Positions 6,996 through 14,931 of a stretch of DNA of 36,232 bases are shown in pieces. The notes beneath the pieces are model-generated. The model saw only the letters and a program-made list of their open reading frames with translations, was not told the DNA's origin and made no database searches. This stretch comes from Paenilisteria portnoyi (lineage in GTDB: Bacteria; Bacillota; Bacilli; Lactobacillales; Listeriaceae), in the NCBI RefSeq assembly GCF_014322795.1, contig NZ_JAASTT010000027.1, positions 1 through 36,232 on the forward strand, written 5' to 3'. A program made the translations under genes and the position numbers. Position 1 is the first letter of the stretch; the number at the start of each line of letters is the position of its first letter.

Positions 6996-7646
6996 ATGGA
7001 GCATATAACGGAAATTGATAAAAAGAACTTTTGGTTTGCAGACTGGAGTTTCCCGATTTTTGTGGCGCTTTTATCGGCTGGCGTATTTGCTGGGACGCAT
7101 ATGTATTACGTGTATCATGTGGGTGCGTTTAATGATGTCGCGATTGTGGCGTTGCTAAAAGCCGGGATGGAAGGTGGCGGATATGGTGCTGCTGCTGCGT
7201 TTGGCGCGAGTTTCCTATTTGCGCGAATTCTAGAAGGTTCGCTTGTCGGGATTCTCGATATCGGTGGCGCGATTCAGACGGGAATTGGGATTGGAGTGCC
7301 TGCCCTAATGCTTGGCGCTGGTATCACATTGCCACTTACGAATTTTGCAGTGGCGCTTTTGACAGGTGCGGTACTTGGTCTTGCGGTCGGCGCGATTATT
7401 ATTGGAATTCGCCATTTCACAGTCGGAAAATCGAACTCGACATTTGGCGCAGATGTCATGATGGGTGCGGGAAATACGTCCGGTCGCTTTCTAGGCCCAC
7501 TCATTGTTTTAAGCGCTTGCACGGCATCGATTCCAGTCGGCATCGGTTCGATCATCGGCGCGGCGATTTTTTACGCTTGGAAAAAGCCCATTGCTGGTGG
7601 CGCGATTATCGGCGCTATGATTCTAGGCGTCTTTTTCCCACTATAA
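6996..7646 (+). CDS. DUF4310 family integral membrane protein (EF_0833 type)
   Basis: 216 residues, about six membrane segments, very rich in glycine and alanine (MEGGGYGAAAAFGASF, IQTGIGIGVPALMLGAGI, GADVMMGAGNTSGRFLGP). The N-terminal part EIDKKNFWFADWSFPIFVALLSAG places a short cytosolic helix before the first membrane segment. It matches DUF4310, always linked to DUF4311. Dense G-x-x-x-G-like spacing suggests tight helix packing between the two membrane proteins. Together they are the only candidate uptake proteins in this operon. Confidence 0.8.
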   Translation: MEHITEIDKKNFWFADWSFPIFVALLSAGVFAGTHMYYVYHVGAFNDVAIVALLKAGMEGGGYGAAAAFGASFLFARILEGSLVGILDIGGAIQTGIGIGVPALMLGAGITLPLTNFAVALLTGAVLGLAVGAIIIGIRHFTVGKSNSTFGADVMMGAGNTSGRFLGPLIVLSACTASIPVGIGSIIGAAIFYAWKKPIAGGAIIGAMILGVFFPL

Positions 7647-7665
7647 AACGTGAAGGAGTTTTAGC

Positions 7666-8763
7666 ATGACAAATTTAAATGAAAAATACGGCTTGAAACG
7701 CGTGATCAATGCGAGTGGTCGAATGAGTATTCTCGGTGTTTCAGCGCCGAGTGATGCGGTTTTTGAAGCGATGAAAAAAGGCGGTCAAAATTATGTTGAG
7801 ATCGCGGATTTAGTCGATAAAGCTGGCGCACGGATTGCCGAAATGCTAGAGGCAGAGGACGCGGTTGTAGTCAATTCGGCATCGAGCGGTATCGCACTTT
7901 CGGTCGCAGCCATGGTGACAAAAGGCCACGAAGGTATCTCGATGAAATTACACCAGGAACCAATCGCAGCCAACGAAATTATTTTGTTAAAAGGGCATAA
8001 TGTTCAATACGGCGCACCAATTGAGACAATGATAGCACTCGGTGGCGGGTGTCGCGTGGAAGTTGGATATGCCAATGAAGGGCGCAAGAAGCATGTGATT
8101 GATGCGATTAATGAACGCACCGCAGCACTTTTATACGTTCAGTCCCATCACGCCGTGCAGAAAAACATGCTTTCTGTCGAAGAAATGCGTGAAATTAGCC
8201 TTGAATATAATATTCCGCTCATTATTGACGCAGCAGCGGAAGGTGATCTGAAGAAATATGTTCAATGTGGCGATCTCGCGATATATAGCGGCTCTAAAGC
8301 GATTGAAGGCCCTACAACAGGCATCGTCGCAGGTGGAAAAGACTATGTTGCCTGGGTGAAAACACAGCTTTACGGTATCGGTCGTAGCATGAAAGTTGGC
8401 AAGGAAAGCACATTCGGTTTACTCGCAGCATTGGAGGAATATTGGGATAAAGCAGATACGAGCGCGATACAAAAAGAAACCGTGCAAAAATTAGCCTCAC
8501 ATTTTGCAAATCAGGCGGGAATCAGCGTGACAGAAGTACAAGATGAAGCTGGACGTCCGATTTTTCGAGCACGCATTCGGATTGACGCACAGCAAACAGG
8601 AAAAAGCGCGGTAGAACTGGTCGAAGCGCTCAAAAATGGCCCGATCGCTATTTACACACGAGATTACGGCGCAACACAAGGCTTTTTCGATATCGATTCG
8701 CGCTCGCTTCAAGGCGATGACGCAGAAATAATCGCGGCAGAAATCAAACGATTCGTCGCATAA
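7666..8763 (+). CDS. dgaE: DgaE-like PLP-dependent ammonia-lyase (SelA-related fold)
   Basis: 365 residues, fold type I PLP enzyme of the SelA-like branch. The lysine for the Schiff base is K211 in AIYSGSKAIEGPTTG; D188 in LIIDAAAEG would hold the pyridine nitrogen; NSASSGIALSVAA is the phosphate-binding turn. In Salmonella DgaE converts D-glucosaminate 6-phosphate to 2-keto-3-deoxygluconate 6-phosphate with loss of ammonia; this protein probably does the same or acts on a close relative. AAGGAG lies before ATG 7666. The downstream aldolase would take the product. Codon choice is noticeably richer in C-ending triplets than in the first genes of the operon. Confidence 0.85.
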   Translation: MTNLNEKYGLKRVINASGRMSILGVSAPSDAVFEAMKKGGQNYVEIADLVDKAGARIAEMLEAEDAVVVNSASSGIALSVAAMVTKGHEGISMKLHQEPIAANEIILLKGHNVQYGAPIETMIALGGGCRVEVGYANEGRKKHVIDAINERTAALLYVQSHHAVQKNMLSVEEMREISLEYNIPLIIDAAAEGDLKKYVQCGDLAIYSGSKAIEGPTTGIVAGGKDYVAWVKTQLYGIGRSMKVGKESTFGLLAALEEYWDKADTSAIQKETVQKLASHFANQAGISVTEVQDEAGRPIFRARIRIDAQQTGKSAVELVEALKNGPIAIYTRDYGATQGFFDIDSRSLQGDDAEIIAAEIKRFVA

Positions 8764-8789
8764 AACGAATAATTAGGAGGAATTTTTCA

Positions 8790-9533
8790 ATGAGTACGAT
8801 ACAAGACCGTTTTTATAAAAATTGCGTAGTTCTGAATGTGTTAGCGAATTCGGTGGAGAACGCAAAAGAAGTTTTTGAGGCAGCAGAAGGGCATGTTGTT
8901 GTCGGCGTGCTATCCAAAGATTATCCGACAGTTGAAGCTGGCGTTGCGGCCATGCGTGAATATGGCGCGGCGATTGATGATGCTGTATCCGTTGGGCTAG
9001 GCGCAGGAGATGCCCGTCAAGCAAGTGTTGTCGCGGCTATTGCCAAAGAATACGCAGGAAACCATATCAATCAAGTTTTCCCAGCTGTTGGAGCAACCCG
9101 TGCAAACCTTGACACAAAACCAGGCTGGATTAATAGCCTCGTATCCCCAACTGGAAAAGTCGGATACGTTAATATTTCCACAGGAGCTATCAGTGCAGGC
9201 GTTGCAGAAACAGCGATTGTCCCAATTGAAGCTGCGATTGCACTCATCAAGGACATGGGCGGGAATGCAATCAAATATTTCCCAATGAAGGGCCTGTCCA
9301 CAGAACCCGAATTCCGCGCAGTCGCCAAAGCATGCGCAGAAGCCGATTTCGCATTAGAACCAACAGGCGGAATCGATTTAGAAAACTTCGAAGCCATTCT
9401 AAAAATCGCGCTGGATGCTGGCGTGAAACAAGTAATCCCGCACGTGTACACATCGATTGTGGATGCGGAAACTGGTGCGACACGAGTGGAAGATGTGAAG
9501 GCGTTACTAGGCATAGTAAAAAAATTAGTATAG
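8790..9533 (+). CDS. dgaF: KDGP aldolase family protein (DgaF/EF_0839 type)
   Basis: 247 residues, cytosolic TIM-barrel aldolase. Lysines in GGNAIKYFPMKGL (K162, K167) are the candidate Schiff-base residues, followed by LEPTGGIDLENF, the phosphate-site strand usual in KDPG/KDGP aldolases. It should split 2-keto-3-deoxy-gluconate 6-phosphate to pyruvate and glyceraldehyde 3-phosphate, and closes the pathway started by the PLP enzyme. Longer than the classical KDPG aldolase Eda (about 210 residues), as is usual for this subfamily. The ribosome site AGGAGG is at 8775-8780. It is the last gene of the operon; no strong terminator is seen before the tRNA-Ala promoter, so transcripts may read through to the terminator at 9685. 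Confidence 0.85.
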   Translation: MSTIQDRFYKNCVVLNVLANSVENAKEVFEAAEGHVVVGVLSKDYPTVEAGVAAMREYGAAIDDAVSVGLGAGDARQASVVAAIAKEYAGNHINQVFPAVGATRANLDTKPGWINSLVSPTGKVGYVNISTGAISAGVAETAIVPIEAAIALIKDMGGNAIKYFPMKGLSTEPEFRAVAKACAEADFALEPTGGIDLENFEAILKIALDAGVKQVIPHVYTSIVDAETGATRVEDVKALLGIVKKLV

Positions 9534-9557
9534 ACTTGTAATCTATGGAGCAAAGAA

Positions 9558-9587
9558 TTGACACTCTCAAAATCCCTGTGATACAAT
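9558..9587 (+). promoter_or_regulatory. Promoter of tRNA-Ala
   Basis: Perfect -35 TTGACA (9558-9563), 18-base spacer, -10 TACAAT (9582-9587). Start of transcription would fall about 7-10 bases before the mature tRNA 5' end at 9602. Confidence 0.85.
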
Positions 9588-9601
9588 GTTTTTATCGTCA
9601 C

Positions 9602-9674
9602 GGGGTGTTAGCTCAGCTGGGAGAGCGCTACGCTGGCAGTGTAGAGGTCAGGGGTTCGATCCCCCTACGCTCCA
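9602..9674 (+). tRNA. tRNA-Ala(GGC)
   Basis: 73-base cloverleaf: acceptor GGGGTGT with ACGCTCC, D arm TTAGCTCAGCTGGGAGAGC, anticodon stem CTACG/TGTAG with loop CTGGCAG (anticodon GGC, reads GCC/GCU), T arm around GGTTCGATC, discriminator A. The CCA end is not encoded. Monocistronic, with its own promoter and terminator. Confidence 0.95.
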
Positions 9675-9684
9675 TAATTGATAG

Positions 9685-9723
9685 AAAAGGCATGTTCCGC
9701 GTTTATCGGGAGCATGCCTTTTC
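9685..9723. terminator. Bidirectional terminator
   Basis: AAAAGGCATGTTCC (9685-9698 region) pairs with GGGAGCATGCCTTTT on both strands flanked by A and T runs. It serves tRNA-Ala (and read-through from the upstream operon) on the plus strand and the lipoprotein gene on the minus strand. Confidence 0.85.
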
Positions 9724-9730
9724 TACTTGC

Positions 9731-10249
9731 TTATTCTACAACACTAATCGAACTAGCCGTAATTCCCGGCATCGCAATTGTTTCACCATTCGCGTCATCA
9801 AACGCATACGTGCCATAAATTGTTCCATAAACCTCGACGACATCGCCTTTTTTAGCGTCGGTTGTCCCCGTGTAAATCACCATCACGGAGCCACCATCTT
9901 GCGTCATATTTACCTTCAAATATTTTGTCGCGCCGCCATCTATAACTTCTGCGACTTGCCCTTTTAAATAATACGATTCTCGCGCGTATTTATCAGGATT
10001 GCCGTTCAGCATCGCAAAGGATATCTTCGCTGCGTTTGGCTTCGCGCTTTCCGTTACTTCTTTTTGAGCCTTATCTTTCACGGCTTGCGCTTGTTCTTTC
10101 TGCTTCTCTTTAACTGCGGCTGCCGTTACGTTTTTTTCATCTAATTGAATCGTTAATTTATCAGAGGTTTCTGCTTGCTTTTCGTTACTTCCACATGCTG
10201 CTAAAAGTAGTACGAAGCCCAAAAGCAGTATCCCGATGCCTTTTTTCAT
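9731..10249 (-). CDS. Lipoprotein with OB-fold (tRNA_anti-like) domain
   Basis: 172 residues from ATG (complement of 10247-10249); the in-frame TTG 9 bases earlier sits in the ribosome site. Signal peptide with lipobox LLLAACGS (Cys19) predicts a membrane-anchored lipoprotein. A charged linker (KEKQKEQAQAVKDKAQKE) follows. The C-terminal half reads as a small OB-fold: YYLKGQVAEVIDGGATKYLKVNM, VMVIYTGTTDAKKGDVVEVYGTIYGTYAF. Such tRNA_anti-like domains occur in many Firmicute lipoproteins of unknown role. It has its own promoter and a shared bidirectional terminator. Ligand unknown. Confidence 0.75.
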   Translation of the reverse strand: MKKGIGILLLGFVLLLAACGSNEKQAETSDKLTIQLDEKNVTAAAVKEKQKEQAQAVKDKAQKEVTESAKPNAAKISFAMLNGNPDKYARESYYLKGQVAEVIDGGATKYLKVNMTQDGGSVMVIYTGTTDAKKGDVVEVYGTIYGTYAFDDANGETIAMPGITASSISVVE

Positions 10250-10293
10250 TTCTCTCAATCTCTCCTCTTACCTTGTTTTGTGAAGCTATCTCC

Positions 10294-10321
10294 ATTATAT
10301 AATCATCACAAGGCGGATGAA
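10294..10321 (-). promoter_or_regulatory. Promoter of the OB-fold lipoprotein gene
   Basis: On the minus strand TATAAT (complement of 10294-10299) lies 16 bases after TTCATC (complement of 10316-10321). The -10 is perfect, the -35 weak. Confidence 0.5.
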
Positions 10322-10331
10322 CAGCAGTTTT

Positions 10332-11564
10332 TTAAGTTTTTTGTTGTAATTGTTTCTTTTGTGTCGAAATTAAGTAGCCGATCGCTATGCCAATGGTCAC
10401 GGTTGGGAAGAGGATAATCATCGCCATTATTTCACGCGAGCCTTCCACAACGTATCCACCAATAATGCTCGATAGCCCTTCAATGCCTTTCGCCCCAACT
10501 GTTAAAATGAAGAAGCTACTGATAAAAAGGACGACGCGTGGCGGTTGAGAAGGGGATTTGGTGGCAATATTCGCCATAACACCAGCTGCAATCGCTGCAA
10601 CAAAGGTGCCAATTAAATCACCAGCCCACTGACCTACGACATATTGGATGACAAGAGTCAGGATTGCAAAAATCGATAACCATTTCAAATAGGTCATTGG
10701 AACGTTAAATGTTAAACATAATCCTAGGCAGAAAACGATGACAAATAATAAGATATAGACTGAATTAAAAGTGCCTGAAATATCTCCTTTATCGAGTGTC
10801 CGAACGGTTGCCCCAGTCACTTCAATCGCTAGCAAAATGCCAATCACCATCTGGAGGAGACACATAAATGCAGAGACTAAGCGAGCGGAACCGGCTGTTA
10901 ATTTTCCATAAAAAACCTCGCCGGCAGCCGCAGACATCGTATCTCCCGGAATACAAATGAACAGCGCTGGAATCATCAGAAACACAGGCCCGTAGCTAAT
11001 CGCAGTGTCATGGAAAACAGTGAGACTAACAATACCTACAAAAAAGGATGCGATGAGCGGGAAGAAAAGGCCGAACCTATTTTTTTCTAAAACGACGCAT
11101 ATTAGTCCCGAAATGAGGCCTAAAACACCACTAATCCAGACTTCTGTCCAAGTTGCAATAACAAGAGGCGCAAATCCCATCGCGAAAAAAGAGGTGCCAA
11201 TCACGCGTAACCAATCAGGATAAATTGGCGGGGACGTCGCAATCTTTTGCATCTTTTCATCAGCCGTTTCAAGTGTGAGGCCATTATCTATGTCATGAAG
11301 CAATGTTTTGACAGAAGATATGCGTGATAAAGAAGCGATTCCTGGTGTTGCTTGAATAATAGCATGGTGAATATGCTCTTCCTCATGATAAATGGTGATT
11401 TCGATATACTCACTTAAGCATAAGATATTCAAGTGATAGCCATAATGCGCGGCTACTTGATGCAACTGTTCTTCTATCATAATGGTGCCTTCGCCGCTCT
11501 CTGTTAGCAAAACACGTCCCATTGTCGAAATAAGTGAAATAAATGTTTTGTCTTGCGTTGCCAT
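10332..11564 (-). CDS. Threonine/serine exporter family protein (ThrE-type, fused)
   Basis: 410 residues. A soluble N-terminal region of about 120 residues is followed by about ten membrane segments. These form two five-helix halves, matching the ThrE domain followed by the DUF3815/ThrE2 domain that is a separate gene in some species. Motifs include IPALFICIPGDTMSAAAGEVFYGKL in the first half and GQWAGDLIGTFVAAIAAGVMANIATK in the second. Family members export threonine and serine, or other small molecules. GGGGGTG lies before the start. Transcribed toward the lipoprotein gene, which has its own promoter. The substrate is not evident from context. Confidence 0.8.
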   Translation of the reverse strand: MATQDKTFISLISTMGRVLLTESGEGTIMIEEQLHQVAAHYGYHLNILCLSEYIEITIYHEEEHIHHAIIQATPGIASLSRISSVKTLLHDIDNGLTLETADEKMQKIATSPPIYPDWLRVIGTSFFAMGFAPLVIATWTEVWISGVLGLISGLICVVLEKNRFGLFFPLIASFFVGIVSLTVFHDTAISYGPVFLMIPALFICIPGDTMSAAAGEVFYGKLTAGSARLVSAFMCLLQMVIGILLAIEVTGATVRTLDKGDISGTFNSVYILLFVIVFCLGLCLTFNVPMTYLKWLSIFAILTLVIQYVVGQWAGDLIGTFVAAIAAGVMANIATKSPSQPPRVVLFISSFFILTVGAKGIEGLSSIIGGYVVEGSREIMAMIILFPTVTIGIAIGYLISTQKKQLQQKT

Positions 11565-11608
11565 TTTTTCACACCCCCATTTTTGGTCTGAACTAATACT
11601 TTGTAAAA

Positions 11609-11617
11609 ATTATACCA
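11609..11617 (-). promoter_or_regulatory. Extended -10 promoter of the ThrE-type gene
   Basis: On the minus strand TGG-TATAAT (complement of 11609-11617) is an extended -10 element, about 45 bases before the start codon. No clear -35. Confidence 0.5.
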
Positions 11618-11651
11618 TAATGCGGTCCTAAATGCCTTTCGAGCAGATTCC

Positions 11652-11713
11652 TTGCCAAATTTAATTAAAAGAGTAAGATAGTTGATATATCAATTGATGG
11701 GTCAATTAATTGG
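11652..11713 (+). promoter_or_regulatory. MarR-gene promoter with overlapping palindromic operators
   Basis: TTGCCA (11652-11657) and TAAGAT (11674-11679) form a promoter with a 16-base spacer. Just downstream, over the expected start of transcription, lie three perfect palindromes: TTGATATATCAA (11682-11693), ATCAATTGAT (11689-11698) and CAATTAATTG (11703-11712). This is a good site for autorepression by the MarR protein encoded next. Confidence 0.65.
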
Positions 11714-11731
11714 TAGATCGGAGGGATTAAG

Positions 11732-12157
11732 ATGGATGATGGCTGTTTGGAACGTGCGCTGTTGCTCGCGAAAATGCACCGTTTATGTAAAAATATGAAC
11801 CAAACATTCGAGTCAACATTGCGAATGAGTCCGACGAAAGTGGAATTACTTTACCAAATATCTTGTGAGAACGAGCAAAATCAGCAGGCCCTGCAACAGA
11901 CTCTAAATCTTGATGCTGCTGCGATTACAAGGCATTTGCGCAAACTGGAAGAAGATGGTCTGCTCATTCGTGAGAAACGGGCGCCGGATCGTCGGGCAAC
12001 TTTTATCAGATTGACGGCATTTGGTGAAACGAGGCTTACTGAACTAACAGCGCAAAAAGAGGCTTTTCAGAGACGGTTACTAGAGGATTTATCAAAACAA
12101 GAACTTACGGGTTTTGCGGATATTTTAGAACGGATGTCGGCGAATATTACGCGTTAA
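11732..12157 (+). CDS. MarR-family transcriptional regulator
   Basis: 141 residues. The winged helix is clear: a recognition-helix region around LNLDAAAITRHLRKLEEDGLLIREKRAPDRRATFIRLTAFG, with the DRR wing typical of MarR. N- and C-terminal helices form the dimer interface. GGAGGG precedes ATG 11732. It is followed after 18 bases by a quinone oxidoreductase-like gene, so the two form an operon of the common redox-sensing kind. Cysteines are at the N-terminus (CLERALL, LCKNMN) and in ISCENE, so thiol sensing is possible but not shown. Confidence 0.9.
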   Translation: MDDGCLERALLLAKMHRLCKNMNQTFESTLRMSPTKVELLYQISCENEQNQQALQQTLNLDAAAITRHLRKLEEDGLLIREKRAPDRRATFIRLTAFGETRLTELTAQKEAFQRRLLEDLSKQELTGFADILERMSANITR

Positions 12158-12175
12158 ATTTGGAGGAGGTAATGG

Positions 12176-13114
12176 ATGATGAAAGCAGTTGTTATTGAAA
12201 ATTATGGTGGTAAAGAGGAATTGAAAGAAGCAGAGGTTGCGACTCCAAAAGCTGGGGCAGGACAGGTTGTTGTTGAAATGAAGGCGACTTCGATTAACCC
12301 GATTGACTGGAAATTACGCGAGGGATACTTAAAACAAATGATGGATTGGCCGTTTCCGATTATTCTTGGCTGGGACGCGGCAGGTGTGATTTCTGAGGTT
12401 GGCGAGGGTGTGACGGATTGGAAAGTCGGGGATAAAGTGTTTGCACGCCCTGAAACGACGCGTTTTGGAACGTATGCGGAATATGCGTTAGTGGACGCGC
12501 CATTACTTGCAAAAATTCCGGATAATGTGTCCTTTGATGAAGCTGCTTCGATTCCACTTGCTGGTTTGACGGCTTGGCAGGCGCTTTTTGACCACGCGAA
12601 TTTGCAAGCGGGTGAAAAAGTGTTGATTCATGCTGGTGCTGGTGGTGTTGGAACCCTAGCGATTCAGCTCGCGAAAAATGCTGGCGCGCACGTGATTACG
12701 ACGGCGAGTGAGAAGAATGCAGCCTTTTTGAAAGAGCTTGGCGCGGATGAAGTGATTGACTATAAAACAACGAATTTTGCGGACGTTTTAACGGATGTAG
12801 ATGTTGTTTTTGATACGATGGGTGGCGATATTCAGAAGGACAGTTTCCAAGTGTTGAAAGAGAACACTGGACGTCTGATTTCGATTGTTGCGGAACCTGA
12901 TCAAGAACTTGCGAAAGCGAAAAATATCGTAGCGAAGAGCATCTGGTTGGAGCCTAACGGTGAGCAGTTGAAAGCATTTGCTGATTTGATGGCTGCTGGC
13001 AAAGTTAAAGCGATTGTCGGAGCAACATTCCCGTTCTCCGCACAAGGTATTTACGACGCGCATGCCCTGAGCGAAACCCACCATGCTAAAGGAAAAATCG
13101 TGATTAGTTTCTAG
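12176..13114 (+). CDS. Zinc-independent MDR / quinone oxidoreductase-like protein
   Basis: 312 residues. N-terminal GroES-like domain (INPIDWKLREGY; WDAAGVISEVGEGVTDWKVGDKVF) then a Rossmann domain with VLIHAGAGGVGTLAIQLAKNAGAHV for NADPH. The zinc ligands of alcohol dehydrogenases are absent, as in the QOR branch, which reduces quinones or reactive alkenals. Strong GGAGGAGG at about 12161; start ATG 12176, with an adjacent ATG at 12179. Cotranscribed with the MarR gene and probably its main target. Confidence 0.9.
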   Translation: MMKAVVIENYGGKEELKEAEVATPKAGAGQVVVEMKATSINPIDWKLREGYLKQMMDWPFPIILGWDAAGVISEVGEGVTDWKVGDKVFARPETTRFGTYAEYALVDAPLLAKIPDNVSFDEAASIPLAGLTAWQALFDHANLQAGEKVLIHAGAGGVGTLAIQLAKNAGAHVITTASEKNAAFLKELGADEVIDYKTTNFADVLTDVDVVFDTMGGDIQKDSFQVLKENTGRLISIVAEPDQELAKAKNIVAKSIWLEPNGEQLKAFADLMAAGKVKAIVGATFPFSAQGIYDAHALSETHHAKGKIVISF

Positions 13115-13123
13115 TTTTTGAAT

Positions 13124-13148
13124 GTTTGCCGATTTTTCAATGTGGTAA
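13124..13148 (+). promoter_or_regulatory. Sigma-B-like promoter
   Basis: GTTTGC (13124-13129) and TGGTAA (13143-13148) with a 13-base spacer approximate the sigma-B consensus GTTT...GGGTAT. The gene that follows belongs to the lmo0937 family, which I recall as sigma-B dependent in L. monocytogenes. Confidence 0.45.
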
Positions 13149-13182
13149 AGATATAGATAACACAAAGCAAGGAGGGTTACAC

Positions 13183-13344
13183 ATGCTAGGTATCATTTGG
13201 GGAATCATCGTTATTCTGCTTGCCTTCTGGGTACTCGGATTAATTTTTCATATCGCTGGAGGGCTTATCAATATTTTATTGGTAGTTGTTCTAGTATTAG
13301 TTATTTGGAACTTGATTCAAAGCGCTCGAAATAAGCGTAATTAG
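13183..13344 (+). CDS. lmo0937-family small membrane protein
   Basis: 53 residues from ATG 13183, chosen because AAGGAGGG (13169-13176) lies just before it. Two membrane segments make up nearly the whole protein (IIWGIIVILLAFWVLGLIF and LLVVVLVLVIWNLI), joined by HIAGGLINI, with a basic tail SARNKRN. The GLIFHIAGGLI core is the family signature. Role unknown; likely a stress-induced membrane protein. Confidence 0.8.
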   Translation: MLGIIWGIIVILLAFWVLGLIFHIAGGLINILLVVVLVLVIWNLIQSARNKRN

Positions 13345-13349
13345 AAAAG

Positions 13350-13402
13350 AACGAGGCTATACCGCGATATCCCGATTGGGAACGGTATAGCCTCGTTTTT
13401 TA
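13350..13402. terminator. Bidirectional terminator between convergent genes
   Basis: AACGAGGCTATACCG (13350-13364) pairs perfectly with CGGTATAGCCTCGTT (13383-13397), flanked by A-rich and T-rich runs. It ends the small membrane protein gene and the PAP2 gene. Confidence 0.9.
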
Positions 13403-14080
13403 GTAGACGTCTTTCCAGTTTCGAGCCAACAAATAGCGGTGGCATGCCTGACTATATAGTAGGAACAGGGCGCTCCCGCAAAGAACCGCGGTGCTGCCAA
13501 GTAGGAATCCGGCGGTGACATCCGATGGGTAGTGAACGCCAAGGTAGACGCGGGTGTACATGATTGTTAAAATGATTGCAAGGGCGATGAGCCCAATCAG
13601 GATGCGTTGCCATAATTTTGATACGGAGATGATAAGCAGAGCCGCGATCATGCCATAAAACGCCGTCGAACCTGTAGCGTGACCACTTGGAAAGCTATAA
13701 CCGCCTTGGGAAATCAGCATATCACTCGGGCGTGGACGGGCAATGATTTGTTTAATAATCCATGGCAAAAGCGCGCCGCCAACCAAAACAACACCGCCAA
13801 ACCAAATGGCAATGGTATAGCGTTTCAAAAGAAGGAGAATTATGAGAAGGACAACTGTCATCATCACAATCGCTGCAACCCCGCCAAAATTGGTAATAAA
13901 AGCAATGATATCCGTCTTACTGGTTGTAATATTAACGCGAATAATATCAATCCAGTAGTTGTCGAAAGTCTGAATAAAGCGTGCATTCGTTGCGACACCA
14001 ATTAGCATCAATATAAAACCAATCGCCGTGATCGCGCTAAGCACAAATAAAATGTTGGCGTTCCTTTTCGTGTTCGTCAT
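13400..14080 (-). CDS. PAP2-family membrane phosphatase
   Basis: 226 residues, about six membrane segments. The three PAP2 motifs are complete: KQIIARPRP, YSFPSGHATGS (catalytic-cycle histidine), and RVYLGVHYPSDVTAG. Such enzymes dephosphorylate undecaprenyl pyrophosphate or phosphatidylglycerophosphate outside the membrane. The start overlaps the esterase stop (ATGA), so it is translated as the second gene of a two-gene operon. Substrate not determined by sequence. Confidence 0.9.
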   Translation of the reverse strand: MTNTKRNANILFVLSAITAIGFILMLIGVATNARFIQTFDNYWIDIIRVNITTSKTDIIAFITNFGGVAAIVMMTVVLLIILLLLKRYTIAIWFGGVVLVGGALLPWIIKQIIARPRPSDMLISQGGYSFPSGHATGSTAFYGMIAALLIISVSKLWQRILIGLIALAIILTIMYTRVYLGVHYPSDVTAGFLLGSTAVLCGSALFLLYSQACHRYLLARNWKDVY

Positions 14081-14826
14081 GCAAAATCTCCTTTTCGATC
14101 AATCCAGTTGAGTACGGTCTGAATTTCGCGATCCCAGTATTCCCAGTTATGCTCACCGGGTGATTCTTGATACGTGTACGGTAAATCTGTTTGCTCGATA
14201 TGGGCTTTGAAACCGAGGTTGTTTTCATATAGAAAGTCCTCCGTGCCGCAAAGCTGTAAAACGCGCGGTTTGGCTGTGATTTTTCCTAATAAAGTGAGCA
14301 AATCGTTGTCGGAACCGCGGTGGGATTCGATGTCGCCAAATGTTGCTTGCATCTCTGCTTCGCCTTCTGGTCTGGCTTCGCGCAATGCCACAATGTCCAG
14401 CGCACCAGAAAGGGATGCCATTCCAGCGAATTTTTCGGGATAATGCAAGGCCCATTTGAACGCGCCGTAACCGCCCATGGACAGGCCTGCGACGTATGTA
14501 TTTTCGGGTTCGGTAGGGAGTTTAAACCAGCTGTGGACAAGGCGTGGCAATTCCTCACTCAGGAATGTCCAGTACCGATTCCCAGTCTGCATATCTGTAT
14601 AAAAACTGCGGTGAACTTGTGGCATCACGATCGCGATATTACGATTCTCCGCATAGCGAACGAGCGAGGAATTGGTCAGCCAAGCGGTGTCGTCGTCGGA
14701 TAAACCGTGTAATAAGTACAGCAAACGCATAGGCTTGTCGGTATCGATGATGTCAGGAATAAATACTTGGAGCGAGGTTTTTAGCTGCAAGGATTGTGAT
14801 GCGAAATGTGTTGAAAAAATAGCCAT
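14077..14826 (-). CDS. Esterase D / tributyrin-esterase-like alpha/beta hydrolase
   Basis: 249 residues, no signal peptide. The nucleophile elbow is AGLSMGGYGAFKWAL (S116); the oxyanion part is LLYLLHGLSDDDTAWL; the catalytic histidine is in SPGEHNWEYWDREI. This is the PF00756 family (EstA of lactic acid bacteria, formylglutathione hydrolase relatives). AAAGGAGGAACC precedes the start on the minus strand. Operon with the PAP2 phosphatase; a shared pathway is not obvious. Confidence 0.85.
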   Translation of the reverse strand: MAIFSTHFASQSLQLKTSLQVFIPDIIDTDKPMRLLYLLHGLSDDDTAWLTNSSLVRYAENRNIAIVMPQVHRSFYTDMQTGNRYWTFLSEELPRLVHSWFKLPTEPENTYVAGLSMGGYGAFKWALHYPEKFAGMASLSGALDIVALREARPEGEAEMQATFGDIESHRGSDNDLLTLLGKITAKPRVLQLCGTEDFLYENNLGFKAHIEQTDLPYTYQESPGEHNWEYWDREIQTVLNWIDRKGDFA

Positions 14827-14931
14827 GATTTAGGTTCCTCCTTTTGTAATGGAAAGTAGTATTAGTATAACATAGTGGGGAATTTATTGGATAGAGTTCG
14901 ACAGTTTTCATTCTAAATTAGGCTTTTTTTA

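Noticed and set aside
9071-9601. Minus-strand frame of 176 codons opposite the KDGP aldolase
   Set aside because: Shadow of a gene with clear catalytic motifs; low-complexity translation and no ribosome site.
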